NCBI RefSeq assembly: GCF_017794765.1 | Contig: NZ_CP051236.1 | Coordinates: 2,391,444 to 2,455,443 of the forward strand | Reading direction: 5' to 3' | Source: Nitratireductor sp. | GTDB lineage: Bacteria; Pseudomonadota; Alphaproteobacteria; Rhizobiales; Rhizobiaceae | DNA: 64,000 bases | In this document: positions 25,137 through 33,431 of the stretch, piece by piece | How the letters are laid out: each line of letters begins with the position of its first letter | Numbering within the stretch: the first letter of the stretch is position 1 | Position numbers and translations under genes: made by a program | The notes under the pieces: model-generated | Told to the model about the DNA's origin: nothing | The model's input: only the letters and a program-made list of their open reading frames with translations | Database searches by the model: none

Positions 25137-26621
25137 TCAACCGACGTCGCGGCAGACATATTTGATGTTGGTGAAGGCTTCCAGCCCATGGCGGGAGCCC
25201 TCGCGCTCAAGGCCGGCCTGTTTGACCCCGCCAAAGGGGATGGGCGCGCCGGTGATCTTGGTGCGGTTCACGGCCACCATGCCGAATTCGAGACCGCGCG
25301 AAAAGCGGGCGATGCGACCGGGGTCCTGCGTGTGCAGATAGGCGGCGAGGCCGGTTTCGGTGTCGTTCGCCTTTTCGAGCACGTCCGTTTCGTCGTCGAA
25401 GGGGGTGAAGGCGGCAATCGGGCCGAAGGTTTCTTCACGGAAGATGAGTGCCGTTTCGGGCACGTCGGCCAGAACCGTAGGTTCGAAGAAGGTTGGGCCG
25501 TGCCGCGACACCTTTCCGCCCGTTACCAGACGTGCGCCTTTTGCCAATGCATCTTCCACCTGTTGGGTCTGTTTGGCGACGGCGCGCTCATGGATGAGCG
25601 GGCCGATATCGGGATCGGTAAGGCCGTTGCCGACCGTCAGGGCCTCGACCCTGCGTGTGAATGCCGCGACGAAGGCGTCGTAGATGGGGCGCTCAATATA
25701 GAAGCGGTTGGCGGCAAGGCAGTCCTGCCCGGAGGTAGCGAACTTGGCCGAAATGGCGCTCTCGACCGCATGGTCCAGATCGCAATCGGCAAAGGCGATG
25801 AAGGGCGCATGGCCGCCAAGCTCCATGACGAGGCGTTTGACCGTGGGGGCGGACTGCGCGTAGAGCAGGCGGCCGATCTCGGTGGAGCCGGTGAAGGAAA
25901 GGGCGCGCACATGTCTGGAAGACGTCATCGCGCCAACCACTTCGGCGGCCTTGCCGGTGAGCACGTTGAAGACTCCGGCCGGCACGCCGGCGCGCTCGGC
26001 GAGTTCTGCAAGGGCGAGCGCGGAGAATGGTGTCTCGGAAGACGGGTGTGCGACCACGGTGCAGCCGGCGGCAAGTGCCGCCGCCGCCTTGCGGGTGAGC
26101 ATGGCGGAGGGGAAGTTCCAGGGCGTGACGAGGGCCGCGACGCCCACCGGCTCACGCGAAACCTGCATGTCGGCGCCCGGCAGGTGCGAAGCGACGCTTT
26201 CGACCGAAACGCGCTTGGCTTCTTCGGCATAGAAGGAGACGAAGGAGGCGGCGTAGTCGATCTCGCCACGGGCTTCCGAGAGCGGCTTGCCCTGTTCGAG
26301 AACCATGAGATGGGCGAGGTCCTCCTTGGCGGCGACGATCAGATCGTGCCAGCGCATCAGGATTTGCGCGCGCTCCTGCGGCAGAAGGGCCGCCCAGCCG
26401 GGAAACGCCGCATGAGCCGCTTCGATGGTTTCATCAACCTGCTCTGCGGTGAGTGCCGGAACGCAGCCGAGCCGCGCGCCATCCGCGGGATTGTAGACAT
26501 CCACCACCGGGTCGCCGGGAGCGGCGATCCAGTGGCCGTTCGCATAGGCGTATTCGCGGAACAGGCGCGGATCGGCGAGATCGGAAAGGGCGGTTTTCTG
26601 AAGGGCTGCAAATGCGGACAT
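25137..26621 (-). CDS. doeC: NAD-dependent semialdehyde dehydrogenase, probable aspartate-semialdehyde dehydrogenase of ectoine breakdown (DoeC)
   Basis: A 494-residue GabD-like aldehyde dehydrogenase: TPWNFPSAMLTRKAAAAL, SFTGSTEIGR, Glu in MELGGHAPF and the nucleophilic Cys in SGQDCLAANRF. The start at 26621 (MSAFAAL) has GGGAG upstream and removes a spurious tail. The order regulator-dehydrogenase-aminotransferase is that of asnC-ssd-atf (doeX-doeC-doeD) in described ectoine loci, where it makes L-aspartate. It lies after a 127-base spacer with an inverted repeat, so it may have its own promoter. Confidence 0.82.
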   Translation of the reverse strand: MSAFAALQKTALSDLADPRLFREYAYANGHWIAAPGDPVVDVYNPADGARLGCVPALTAEQVDETIEAAHAAFPGWAALLPQERAQILMRWHDLIVAAKEDLAHLMVLEQGKPLSEARGEIDYAASFVSFYAEEAKRVSVESVASHLPGADMQVSREPVGVAALVTPWNFPSAMLTRKAAAALAAGCTVVAHPSSETPFSALALAELAERAGVPAGVFNVLTGKAAEVVGAMTSSRHVRALSFTGSTEIGRLLYAQSAPTVKRLVMELGGHAPFIAFADCDLDHAVESAISAKFATSGQDCLAANRFYIERPIYDAFVAAFTRRVEALTVGNGLTDPDIGPLIHERAVAKQTQQVEDALAKGARLVTGGKVSRHGPTFFEPTVLADVPETALIFREETFGPIAAFTPFDDETDVLEKANDTETGLAAYLHTQDPGRIARFSRGLEFGMVAVNRTKITGAPIPFGGVKQAGLEREGSRHGLEAFTNIKYVCRDVG

Positions 26622-26641
26622 CGGCTTTCTCCCAAGCGGAT

Positions 26642-26665
26642 TTCCAGTGTTCGGTTCGACTGGAA
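26642..26665. promoter_or_regulatory. Inverted repeat upstream of doeC, candidate DoeX site
   Basis: TTCCAGT (26642-26648) and ACTGGAA (26659-26665) are perfect seven-base arms with a ten-base spacer, 20 bases upstream of the doeC start and just downstream of the Lrp-type doeX gene. Size and spacing suit an Lrp/AsnC dimer. Assignment is by position. Confidence 0.45.
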
Positions 26666-26748
26666 TCATGCTGCCCGAGCTGCCAAATTTTCCGACGATC
26701 TCGGCGTGGGCTGCCGACGTTTCTTCTGAACTTCGCGGCCCGCGCCCG

Positions 26749-27243
26749 CTATTCCTTCTGCGGATCGGCGTTCACCAGAACGCCGAGGGGAAGTGCGCCG
26801 GGCTGTTTCACGGGCTTGGTGACGATGTAGGTGAAATAGCGGGCAAGTCCCACATTCATCTCAAGAAGCCGGTCGACCAGCCGCTGATAGGTGTCGATGT
26901 CGCGGGCGATGATCTGCAGGATATAGTCGAAACCGCCGCCAACAGCCCAGCAGCCGGCGATTTCATCGATGTTCTGCACGCTGCGCTCGAATCGCTGAAA
27001 GTCTTCCGCGCGGTGGCCGGCAAGCTCCGCCGCCATGAAGACGGCGATGTGCGGAGCGAGTTTCGCCAGCGCCACTTCGGCTCGGTAGCCGGTGATGATG
27101 CCCGCCTTTTCAAGGCGTTTGAGCCGCTCCCAGCAGGGGGCGGGCGTGAGATTCACGCGTTCGGCCAGCGCCGCCTTGGAGATGCGGCCTTCCTTTTGCA
27201 GGATACCGAGAATTTTGAGATCGCGATCGTCGAGCTTGAGCAT
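26749..27243 (-). CDS. doeX: Lrp/AsnC family regulator of ectoine breakdown (DoeX type)
   Basis: A 164-residue Lrp/AsnC protein: LDDRDLKILGILQKEGRISKAALAERVNL with a helix-turn-helix reaching TPAPCWERLKRLEKAGII, then a RAM domain (GCWAVGGGFDYILQIIARDIDTYQ). In ectoine clusters such as that of Halomonas, DoeX (AsnC type) binds promoters near doeA; here the gene follows eutC with two bases between them. The family is firm and the name rests on context. A second Lrp regulator, putR, lies at 7372 and is clearly distinct. Confidence 0.85.
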   Translation of the reverse strand: MLKLDDRDLKILGILQKEGRISKAALAERVNLTPAPCWERLKRLEKAGIITGYRAEVALAKLAPHIAVFMAAELAGHRAEDFQRFERSVQNIDEIAGCWAVGGGFDYILQIIARDIDTYQRLVDRLLEMNVGLARYFTYIVTKPVKQPGALPLGVLVNADPQKE

Positions 27244-27245
27244 GA

Positions 27246-28238
27246 TCAGCTCTGGATCGTCGTACCGGCCCCCGCTGTCAAGGCCCGGGCGCGCGCAAAA
27301 GTGGCGATGGCCGTGTCCTGCGCGCCCGTTCCGGTGAGATCGCAGATGGTGATCTGGTCATCGCCGGTGCGGCCGGTTCTGGCGCCGGAAACGATGTCGC
27401 CGAGTTCGGGTGGCGTGTTGTCATGCCATACGCCGGCGCCGATGGCGGCTGCCAGTTCACCGAGTTTCTCGCACTGGCTCACCCGGTCGGCAACATAGAG
27501 ATCGGCGCGGGCAAGGGCCGTCGGCTCGATCTCGTTCTTGCCTTCCTGATCGGAGCCCATGGCGGTGATGTGGAGGCCGGAATGCAGCCAGTCGGCCTTG
27601 AGAACAGGTTCTCGTGCCGGGGTGGTGGTGACCACAAGCTTGCTTTCGGCAACGAGGCGGGCCGGGTCCGTCTCGGCTTTTGCGTCGATGCCAAGGCTCT
27701 CGGCCAGATCGGCGGCGCAGGCCTTTGCCTTGTCCGCGTCGCGGCCCCAGACGAGAAGGCGGGAGAAAGGACGCACCTGATGGGCGGCGATCATTTGCAG
27801 CCGGGCCTGCACGCCGGTGCCCATGACGCCGGCGGTCTCGACCGTCGAAGGTGCAAGATGGCGGGCGGCAACCGCGCCGGCGGCAGCCGTGCGCACATCG
27901 GTGAGAAAGCCGTTATCGAGCAGAAGCGCTTCCACGAGCCCGGTTTTCGCCGAAAACAGGATCATGAGGCCATTGAGGCTCGGCAGGCCAATCTTCGGAT
28001 TGTCGAAGAAACCGGGGCTGACCTTGATGGCGAACCCGTCGAAGCCGGGGATATAGGCCGTCTTCACATCCACTTCGCCATGCACCTGCGGAATGTCCAT
28101 GGAGAGGATGGGCGGCATGATGACCGCGCCGGAGGCGAGCGCGCAGAAGGCTTCTTCCACCACGTCGATGGCTTCGAGGTCGAGCCGGACGGCCTTGCGC
28201 AGATCGGCTTCGGTCAGGACAAGAATGTCATGCGGCAT
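27246..28238 (-). CDS. eutC: Ornithine cyclodeaminase-like protein EutC of hydroxyectoine use
   Basis: A 330-residue protein of the ornithine cyclodeaminase/mu-crystallin family: KVSPGFFDNPKIGLPSLNGLMILFSAKTG, the Rossmann motif GVMGTGVQARLQ at about residues 126-137 and AMGSDQEGKNEIEP. The start at 28238 (MPHDILV) fits the family. Together with a threonine-dehydratase-like gene directly upstream (11-base overlap), it matches the eutBC pair that funnels hydroxyectoine into ectoine degradation. Exact chemistry of EutC is not established in my knowledge. Confidence 0.85.
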   Translation of the reverse strand: MPHDILVLTEADLRKAVRLDLEAIDVVEEAFCALASGAVIMPPILSMDIPQVHGEVDVKTAYIPGFDGFAIKVSPGFFDNPKIGLPSLNGLMILFSAKTGLVEALLLDNGFLTDVRTAAAGAVAARHLAPSTVETAGVMGTGVQARLQMIAAHQVRPFSRLLVWGRDADKAKACAADLAESLGIDAKAETDPARLVAESKLVVTTTPAREPVLKADWLHSGLHITAMGSDQEGKNEIEPTALARADLYVADRVSQCEKLGELAAAIGAGVWHDNTPPELGDIVSGARTGRTGDDQITICDLTGTGAQDTAIATFARARALTAGAGTTIQS

Positions 28239-29250
28239 GGGGCGCTCCCTTGATGATCGTGTCGCCGAGCGCGACATCGCGGCCGCAGACAATGTCGGTG
28301 AAGATCTGCATGTCGACATTGCGGCCGGTGATGAGCGTGGCGGTGGGGCCGGGCCTGCTGGCGATCTTGCCGGCCATGAGGGCGGCAGCACCGACGGCGC
28401 TCGCCCCTTCGCACACCAGACGGTCTTCGAAATAGTGGGCCTGCATGGCGCGATAGATCTCTTCCTCGGTGACAAGCACGACATCGTCGAGGAAATCGCG
28501 GCAGAGCGCCAAGGAATGGCGGTTATCGAGCCCGATGCCGCCGCCGAGCGAATCGGCAAGGCTTGCCACTTCGGTGACGGCGACAGGTTTTCCTGCGGCA
28601 AGCGAGGCGTGCATGGCCGCACCCCGCTCCATGGTGATGCCTATGACACGGATGGAAGGCTTGATCGTCTTCAGCGCGAACGCGATGCCGCCGGCGAGCC
28701 CTCCGCCCGACAGCGGAATGAGAACGGTTTCGAGATCCGGACGCTGCTCCAGAAGCTCCAGCCCGATCGTGCCCTGACCGGCGATGACCGCGAGGTCATC
28801 AAAAGGAGAGACTTCGCAAAAGCCCTCGTCATCGGCGAGGCGGCGGCTTTCGACCTGTGCCTCGTCCTGGCTTGCGCCGATGATGCGGGCTTCGGCACCA
28901 AGCGCCCTGATGCCGGCGATTTTCGCCTCCGGCACCAGCTTCGACATGCAGATGACGGCGCGCAGGCCACGCGCGCGTGCTGCATGGGCGACGGCGCGGC
29001 CATGATTGCCGGTCGAGCAGCAGGTGACGCCGGTGGCGTCGTCCGGCAGGGTGAGGACCGCATTGGCGGCACCGCGCAGCTTGAAGGCGCCGCTTGCCTG
29101 CCCGATTTCGAGCTTGAGGAGGACGTCATCACCGGTAAGACGGCTGAGAAAGGGCGACGGCGGGAGAGGCGTGTTGAGCGATGCAATGTCCCTGATCCGC
29201 CGGCGGGCAGCCAGAATATCTGCCAGCGCGAGCGTTGCCCTGTGGCTCAT
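28228..29250 (-). CDS. eutB: Threonine dehydratase-like PLP enzyme EutB of hydroxyectoine use
   Basis: A 340-residue PLP lyase of the serine/threonine dehydratase fold. The PLP lysine is in SGAFKLRGAANA (about residue 54), the phosphate-binding glycine loop is PLSGGGLAGGIA (about 177-188) and CSTGNHGRAVA is the dehydratase-type Asn loop. The start at 29250 (MSHRATL) removes a low-quality extension. In hydroxyectoine-degrading bacteria EutB removes the hydroxyl as water together with EutC. First gene of the minus-strand operon and divergent from doeA. Confidence 0.85.
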   Translation of the reverse strand: MSHRATLALADILAARRRIRDIASLNTPLPPSPFLSRLTGDDVLLKLEIGQASGAFKLRGAANAVLTLPDDATGVTCCSTGNHGRAVAHAARARGLRAVICMSKLVPEAKIAGIRALGAEARIIGASQDEAQVESRRLADDEGFCEVSPFDDLAVIAGQGTIGLELLEQRPDLETVLIPLSGGGLAGGIAFALKTIKPSIRVIGITMERGAAMHASLAAGKPVAVTEVASLADSLGGGIGLDNRHSLALCRDFLDDVVLVTEEEIYRAMQAHYFEDRLVCEGASAVGAAALMAGKIASRPGPTATLITGRNVDMQIFTDIVCGRDVALGDTIIKGAPHAA

Positions 29251-29294
29251 GAAAATCTCCCGGATTGTCTGCGAGGCAGCGCGATGGTGCTGAT

Positions 29295-29304
29295 TTGTAC
29301 ACAA
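29295..29304. promoter_or_regulatory. TTGTACACAA site 1, candidate GntR/FCD operator
   Basis: TTGT-AC-ACAA, a four-base dyad of the type bound by GntR/FCD regulators, 45 bases upstream of the eutB start. An identical ten-base copy lies 94 bases further on, next to doeA. The GntR gene at 31843 ends the doeA operon. Confidence 0.55.
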
Positions 29305-29330
29305 CATCGTTGGATCGGGAATAGAAGTAG

Positions 29331-29345
29331 CGACATTCGATGTCG
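29331..29345. repeat. Inverted repeat midway in the eutB-doeA spacer
   Basis: CGACAT-TCG-ATGTCG, perfect six-base arms around a three-base centre, lying between the two TTGTACACAA copies. It may be a second operator, for example for the Lrp-type DoeX, but nothing beyond symmetry and position supports that. Confidence 0.35.
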
Positions 29346-29388
29346 TTTTCCTGCGATTCACCGGATCGAAAATGTGGTGATGGATTAG

Positions 29389-29398
29389 TTGTACACAA
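29389..29398. promoter_or_regulatory. TTGTACACAA site 2, candidate GntR/FCD operator
   Basis: The second exact copy of the ten-base site, 74 bases before the doeA start. Being on the doeA side of the divergent region, it would let one regulator control both operons. Confidence 0.55.
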
Positions 29399-29471
29399 TA
29401 TTGCATTGCCTTTCCGGTGTACGGTTTCGCCGGATGCACAAGCGTTCGGTTTTTGCTCTTTTGGAGGAACC

Positions 29472-30656
29472 ATGCCAGCAACCGAAATGCCCTTCAGCGC
29501 GCAGGAATATGCCGCTCGCCTCGAAAAGACCCGCAACGCCATGGAGGCGAAGGGTATCGACGTTCTGTTCGTGGAAGATCCCTCCAATATGGCCTGGCTG
29601 ACGGGTTATGATGGCTGGTCGTTCTATGTTCATCAGGGCGTGATCGTCTTCAAGGATGCCGATCCGCTCTGGTGGGGCCGCGCCATGGACGGGAACGGCG
29701 CCGTGCGCACCGTCTACATGGATGACGACCGGGTGCTGCGCTATCCAGACCACTATGTGCAGGCCAACACGCTGCATCCGATGCAGCATCTGGCCGAAAT
29801 TTTGCGCGCCCATGGCTTTGGCAACAAGCGGATAGGCGTGGAGCTGGAGAACTACTATTTCTCCGCCAAGGCCTATCTGGTGCTGAAGGAAGAACTGCCC
29901 AACGCGACCTTTGTCGATGCGACGGCGCTGGTGAACTGGCAGCGCGCCGTGAAATCGGAAGAGGAGATCGTCTTCATGCGCCGCGCGGCGCGGATTTCGG
30001 AAAAGATGATCGACGGCATTGTCGAGCGCATCGAGCCGGGTCTGAAGAAAAACGATCTGGTGGCCGAGATCTATGCGGACGCGATCCGCGGGGTGGATGA
30101 CGACTGGGGCGAATATCCGGCCATCGTGCCGCTTCTGCCGACCGGCTCCGATGCCGCTGCACCGCACCTGACCTGGGACGGGCGGCGTTTCGAGCAGGGG
30201 CATGCGACCTTCTTCGAGATCGCCGGCTGCTATCGCCGCTATCACGCGCCGCTCTGCCGCACCGTCTTTCTCGGCACGCCGCCGCAGCACATGCTGGATG
30301 CGGAAAAAGCGCTGGTGGAAGGCATCGAGGCCGGGCTTGAGATCGCGCGGCCGGGCAACCGCGCAGGCCAGATCGCCGATGCGCTCTATGGCGCGCTGGA
30401 GCGGGCCGGCATCACGCGGGACGGGCGCTGCGGTTATCCGATCGGCATTTCCTATCCGCCAGACTGGGGCGAGCGCACAATCTCGCTGCGCCGCGAGGAC
30501 GAGACAATTCTGGAAGCGGGCATGACGTTCCATTTCATGCCGGGCCTGTGGATGGCCGACTGGGGGCTGGAAATCACTGAAAGCATCCTGATCACGGAAG
30601 ATGGCCCGGCCGAGGCGCTTTGCCGCCGCCCGCGCGAACTGATCGTGAAGAACTGA
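29472..30656 (+). CDS. doeA: Ectoine hydrolase (M24 peptidase family)
   Basis: A 394-residue protein of the creatinase/aminopeptidase P (M24) fold, which opens the ectoine ring to N-acetyl-diaminobutyrate. Visible family features: LEKTRNAMEAKGIDVLFVEDPSNMAWLTGYDGWSFY spread over about 15-50, the catalytic-fold stretch KSEEEIVFMRRAARISEKM, and the DoeA-typical GCYRRYHAPLCRTVFLG and ISYPPDWGERTISLR. GGAGG four bases before the ATG at 29472 sets the start. The combination with eutBC, doeCD and a deacetylase makes the ectoine assignment strong. Some literature calls it eutD. Confidence 0.9.
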   Translation: MPATEMPFSAQEYAARLEKTRNAMEAKGIDVLFVEDPSNMAWLTGYDGWSFYVHQGVIVFKDADPLWWGRAMDGNGAVRTVYMDDDRVLRYPDHYVQANTLHPMQHLAEILRAHGFGNKRIGVELENYYFSAKAYLVLKEELPNATFVDATALVNWQRAVKSEEEIVFMRRAARISEKMIDGIVERIEPGLKKNDLVAEIYADAIRGVDDDWGEYPAIVPLLPTGSDAAAPHLTWDGRRFEQGHATFFEIAGCYRRYHAPLCRTVFLGTPPQHMLDAEKALVEGIEAGLEIARPGNRAGQIADALYGALERAGITRDGRCGYPIGISYPPDWGERTISLRREDETILEAGMTFHFMPGLWMADWGLEITESILITEDGPAEALCRRPRELIVKN

Positions 30657-30659
30657 TCC

Positions 30660-31823
30660 ATGCGATCCGAAACGCTGGACAACACGACGCGCATCCTGTC
30701 CGATCTGGTGGGGTTTCCCACCATTTCGGCGGACAGCAATCTGGAAATGATCGCCTATGCAAGCGAGCTTTTGAGCGCGCTTGGTGCAAGGCTTTCAATG
30801 ACGCTGGACGAGAGCGGGAACAAGGCAAACCTGTTTGCCACGCTGGGGCCCGAAGGGGATGGCGGCATCGTACTTTCGGGCCATTCCGATGTGGTACCCG
30901 TTGATGGGCAGGAGTGGACGAGCGATCCCTTTGCCATGCGTGAGGCAGATGGCAGGCTTTATGGCCGCGGCACCTGTGACATGAAGGGGTTCATCGCCTG
31001 CACGCTCGCCATGGCGCCGCACTTTGCCGAGCTGGACCTGAAACGGCCGCTGCATTTCGCCCTCACCTATGACGAGGAGGTGGGGTGTTTTGGCGCGCGC
31101 GCGCTCGTGGAGGAACTGGAGCGGACCGAACTCCGGCCCTCCGTCGCCATCATTGGCGAGCCGACCATGATGCGCATCATCGAAGGCCATAAGGGGTGTT
31201 TTGAATACACGACCGAGTTTCGCGGGCTTGCCGGTCATGCCTCTTCGCCCGAACGCGGCGTCAATGCGGTTGAATATGCGGTGCGCTATATTTCGCGGCT
31301 CATGGCGCTGGCCGAGGAGCTGAAGACGCGCGCGCCGAAGGGCAACCGGTTCGACCCGCCCTGGACGACGCTCCAGGTGGGCACGATCTCGGGCGGTGCG
31401 GCGCGCAATGTGATCGCCGACCACTGCTCCGTGGAATGGGAAATGCGCCCGGTGCGCAATGAGGATGCGGATTTTGTGAAAGACCGCATCCGCGCTTTTG
31501 TCGAATCCGAGCTGAAACCGGCTATGCAGGCGGTTTTTGAGGGTTCCGACATCGTCACCCATGTAATCGGCGAAGTGGACGGGCTGGAGCCGGTGACCGA
31601 ATCCGAAGCACGGCAGATCGTTTCGGAGCTTACCGGCCTTACCGAGGCGGAAGTGGTGGCGTTCGGCACGGAGGCGGGGCTCTTCCAGAAAACCGGAATT
31701 TCCTCCGTCATCTGCGGGCCGGGCTCCATCGAGCAGGCGCACAAGGCAGACGAGTTCGTCTCGCTGGAACAGCTCGATGAATGTCTTGGCATGCTTGAAC
31801 GGCTGAGCAGGAAGGTGAGCTGA
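30660..31823 (+). CDS. ArgE-type deacetylase, probable N-acetyl-L-2,4-diaminobutyrate deacetylase (DoeB2-like)
   Basis: A 387-residue M20-family amidohydrolase: the metal ligands are in LSGHSDVVPVDGQEW (His, about residue 79), GRGTCDMKGFIAC (Asp, about 110), DEEVGCFGARAL (Glu pair, about 143) and IGEPTMM. This is the acetylornithine deacetylase family, whereas the classical DoeB/EutE belongs to the aspartoacylase family, which is missing here. Placed three bases after doeA, it most likely does the same deacetylation step, as has been annotated elsewhere as DoeB2. An arginine-biosynthesis role is less likely from context. Confidence 0.82.
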   Translation: MRSETLDNTTRILSDLVGFPTISADSNLEMIAYASELLSALGARLSMTLDESGNKANLFATLGPEGDGGIVLSGHSDVVPVDGQEWTSDPFAMREADGRLYGRGTCDMKGFIACTLAMAPHFAELDLKRPLHFALTYDEEVGCFGARALVEELERTELRPSVAIIGEPTMMRIIEGHKGCFEYTTEFRGLAGHASSPERGVNAVEYAVRYISRLMALAEELKTRAPKGNRFDPPWTTLQVGTISGGAARNVIADHCSVEWEMRPVRNEDADFVKDRIRAFVESELKPAMQAVFEGSDIVTHVIGEVDGLEPVTESEARQIVSELTGLTEAEVVAFGTEAGLFQKTGISSVICGPGSIEQAHKADEFVSLEQLDECLGMLERLSRKVS

Positions 31824-31842
31824 CCGCGATGGAGCCAGAGCG

Positions 31843-32535
31843 ATGACAGGCGAGGCGCGCGCGCGGTTCGAGCGGATCTACACGCTTTTGCGCGAACGCA
31901 TCTGCCTGCTCGACTATCCGCCGGGCATGCGGCTGCGCGAAGAGGACCTCGCCGAGGAATTCGACACCAGCCGCACACCGATCCGCCGGGTTCTCGCACG
32001 GCTCGAAGACGAAGGCTATCTGCGCTCGGTCCATGGCGTGGGCACCATCGTCACGGATATCGACATCGCCTCGCTGGAACAGGTCTATCGCCTGCGTGTG
32101 GAGCTTTCCGAACTGATCGGCAAGCTTTCACCGGCAGAGCCCGATGAAGACGCCAAACGCGCCTTCTCTGCCATGAAGACGCGCTGCGAGGCTTTGGTGA
32201 GAACGCCCAGCCAGCGCGCCTTCGCGCAGCTCAATATGGATTTTTTCCATCTCCTCATGACACTGACGGAGAACGAACCGCTGCAGGAGTTTTCCGAAAG
32301 GCTCTATTATCAGACGACGAGGATCTGGCTGAAACGTGCCGCCGGCGAGGATGGCACGGAAGAAACGCTTGCCAGCGAGATTGGCTTTTTCCTGCGCGAA
32401 GTCTCCGACATTGCCGCTGCCGTGGCCTGCGGGGCGCTCGAAAGCGTCGGGCAGATACGCCGCGCCCATGTGGCCATGAGTTTTGCTCGCCTTAAGGCAA
32501 GGGCCGGCGAAGAGGTGGAGGCAGCCTCTCTCTAG
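31843..32535 (+). CDS. GntR family regulator with FCD domain, probable ectoine-locus regulator
   Basis: A 230-residue regulator: N-terminal winged helix (RERICLLDYPPGMRLREEDLAEEF then DTSRTPIRRVLARLEDEGYL, about residues 14-60) and a C-terminal helical FCD-type ligand domain. It is the last gene of the doeA operon, and its stop codon overlaps the pfkB stop on the other strand (shared CTAG at 32532-32535). It replaces the MocR-type EnuR found in many ectoine loci. The twin TTGTACACAA sites in the eutB-doeA spacer are its probable targets; the inducer may be diaminobutyrate or its acetylated form, as for EnuR. Confidence 0.85.
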   Translation: MTGEARARFERIYTLLRERICLLDYPPGMRLREEDLAEEFDTSRTPIRRVLARLEDEGYLRSVHGVGTIVTDIDIASLEQVYRLRVELSELIGKLSPAEPDEDAKRAFSAMKTRCEALVRTPSQRAFAQLNMDFFHLLMTLTENEPLQEFSERLYYQTTRIWLKRAAGEDGTEETLASEIGFFLREVSDIAAAVACGALESVGQIRRAHVAMSFARLKARAGEEVEAASL

Positions 32536-33431
32536 GAGGCCGCCTTTACCAGTGCGCTCATATCGGGCAGGTCAGTTGCCCCGCCAACCCGCATGACGGC
32601 TTCCGCCCCGCAGCGATTGCCTGCTTCAAGGCATTGTTCAAGCGGTTTGCCGGAAAGCCAGGCATCGATGAAACCGGCATTGAACGCGTCTCCGGCGCCC
32701 GTGGAATCGATTACATTGACAGGCTGAGTCGGCATTGAAACCGTGTTTTCGGCGCTGATAGCCATGGAACCTTCCGGCCCGCGCTTGACGACAGTGAGCG
32801 GCGCGGGCGGCTTTTTGCCGGGGGCAATGGCAAGACGCTGCGCCTCTGTCTCGTTGGGCAGGAATATGTCCACGGCACCGATCAGTGCGGCGAGATCGTC
32901 TCTGGCCAGAACCGCATCGTCCCAGGAACAGTCGAGCGAGATGGAAAGCCCGGCGGCGCGCGCCTGTTCGAGCAGGAAAGGAGCTTCCACCAGAGTGGCG
33001 AGTTCGCCGATGTGGAGATGGGCAAAGTCGCCGCTGGCGATGGCTGCCGCAAATGTCTCCGGCACGGCCGGACCGGCGCGGCGCGTCAGGAAGGCGCGTT
33101 CTGTGCCCGATGTCATGGCAACGGTGATCTGCGGATCGAGTGTATCGGGCATGGCTTGCGAGGCTGAAAGATCGACGCCGCTGGCCTCAAGCTCCGCCAT
33201 TAGTGCGGCGGCGAATGGCCCGGAGGGCAATGCCGAGGCAAGACCGACAGGACGACCGAGAGCTGCGACATAGGCAGCCGTAATGAACGCGCCGCCGCCC
33301 GGCTTGATCGACAGGCCGCCGGCGAAGACCTCTTCGCCAAGTGTCGGCATCTTCGGCAGTTCGGTGAAAATGAGATCGCAATAAAGCCGGCCCACGCTCA
33401 GAACGCGGCCTGACCGGTTGGGTTGCTTCAC
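32532..33431 (-). CDS. PfkB family carbohydrate kinase
   Basis: A 299-residue ribokinase-like kinase. Family signatures: IKPGGGAFITAAYVAALG near residues 42-59 and the ATP/anion-hole motif DSTGAGDAFNAGF at about 240-252 with the catalytic Asp. It phosphorylates a sugar or sugar-like substrate, probably the product of the importer operon it ends. It overlaps the upstream ATPase gene by four bases (ATGA). The nature of the substrate cannot be read from the sequence. Confidence 0.87.
   Translation of the reverse strand: MKQPNRSGRVLSVGRLYCDLIFTELPKMPTLGEEVFAGGLSIKPGGGAFITAAYVAALGRPVGLASALPSGPFAAALMAELEASGVDLSASQAMPDTLDPQITVAMTSGTERAFLTRRAGPAVPETFAAAIASGDFAHLHIGELATLVEAPFLLEQARAAGLSISLDCSWDDAVLARDDLAALIGAVDIFLPNETEAQRLAIAPGKKPPAPLTVVKRGPEGSMAISAENTVSMPTQPVNVIDSTGAGDAFNAGFIDAWLSGKPLEQCLEAGNRCGAEAVMRVGGATDLPDMSALVKAAS

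Noticed and set aside
24999..26729. 576-codon open frame antisense to doeC
   Set aside because: No domain; composition is that of an antisense shadow and the forward gene has all catalytic motifs.
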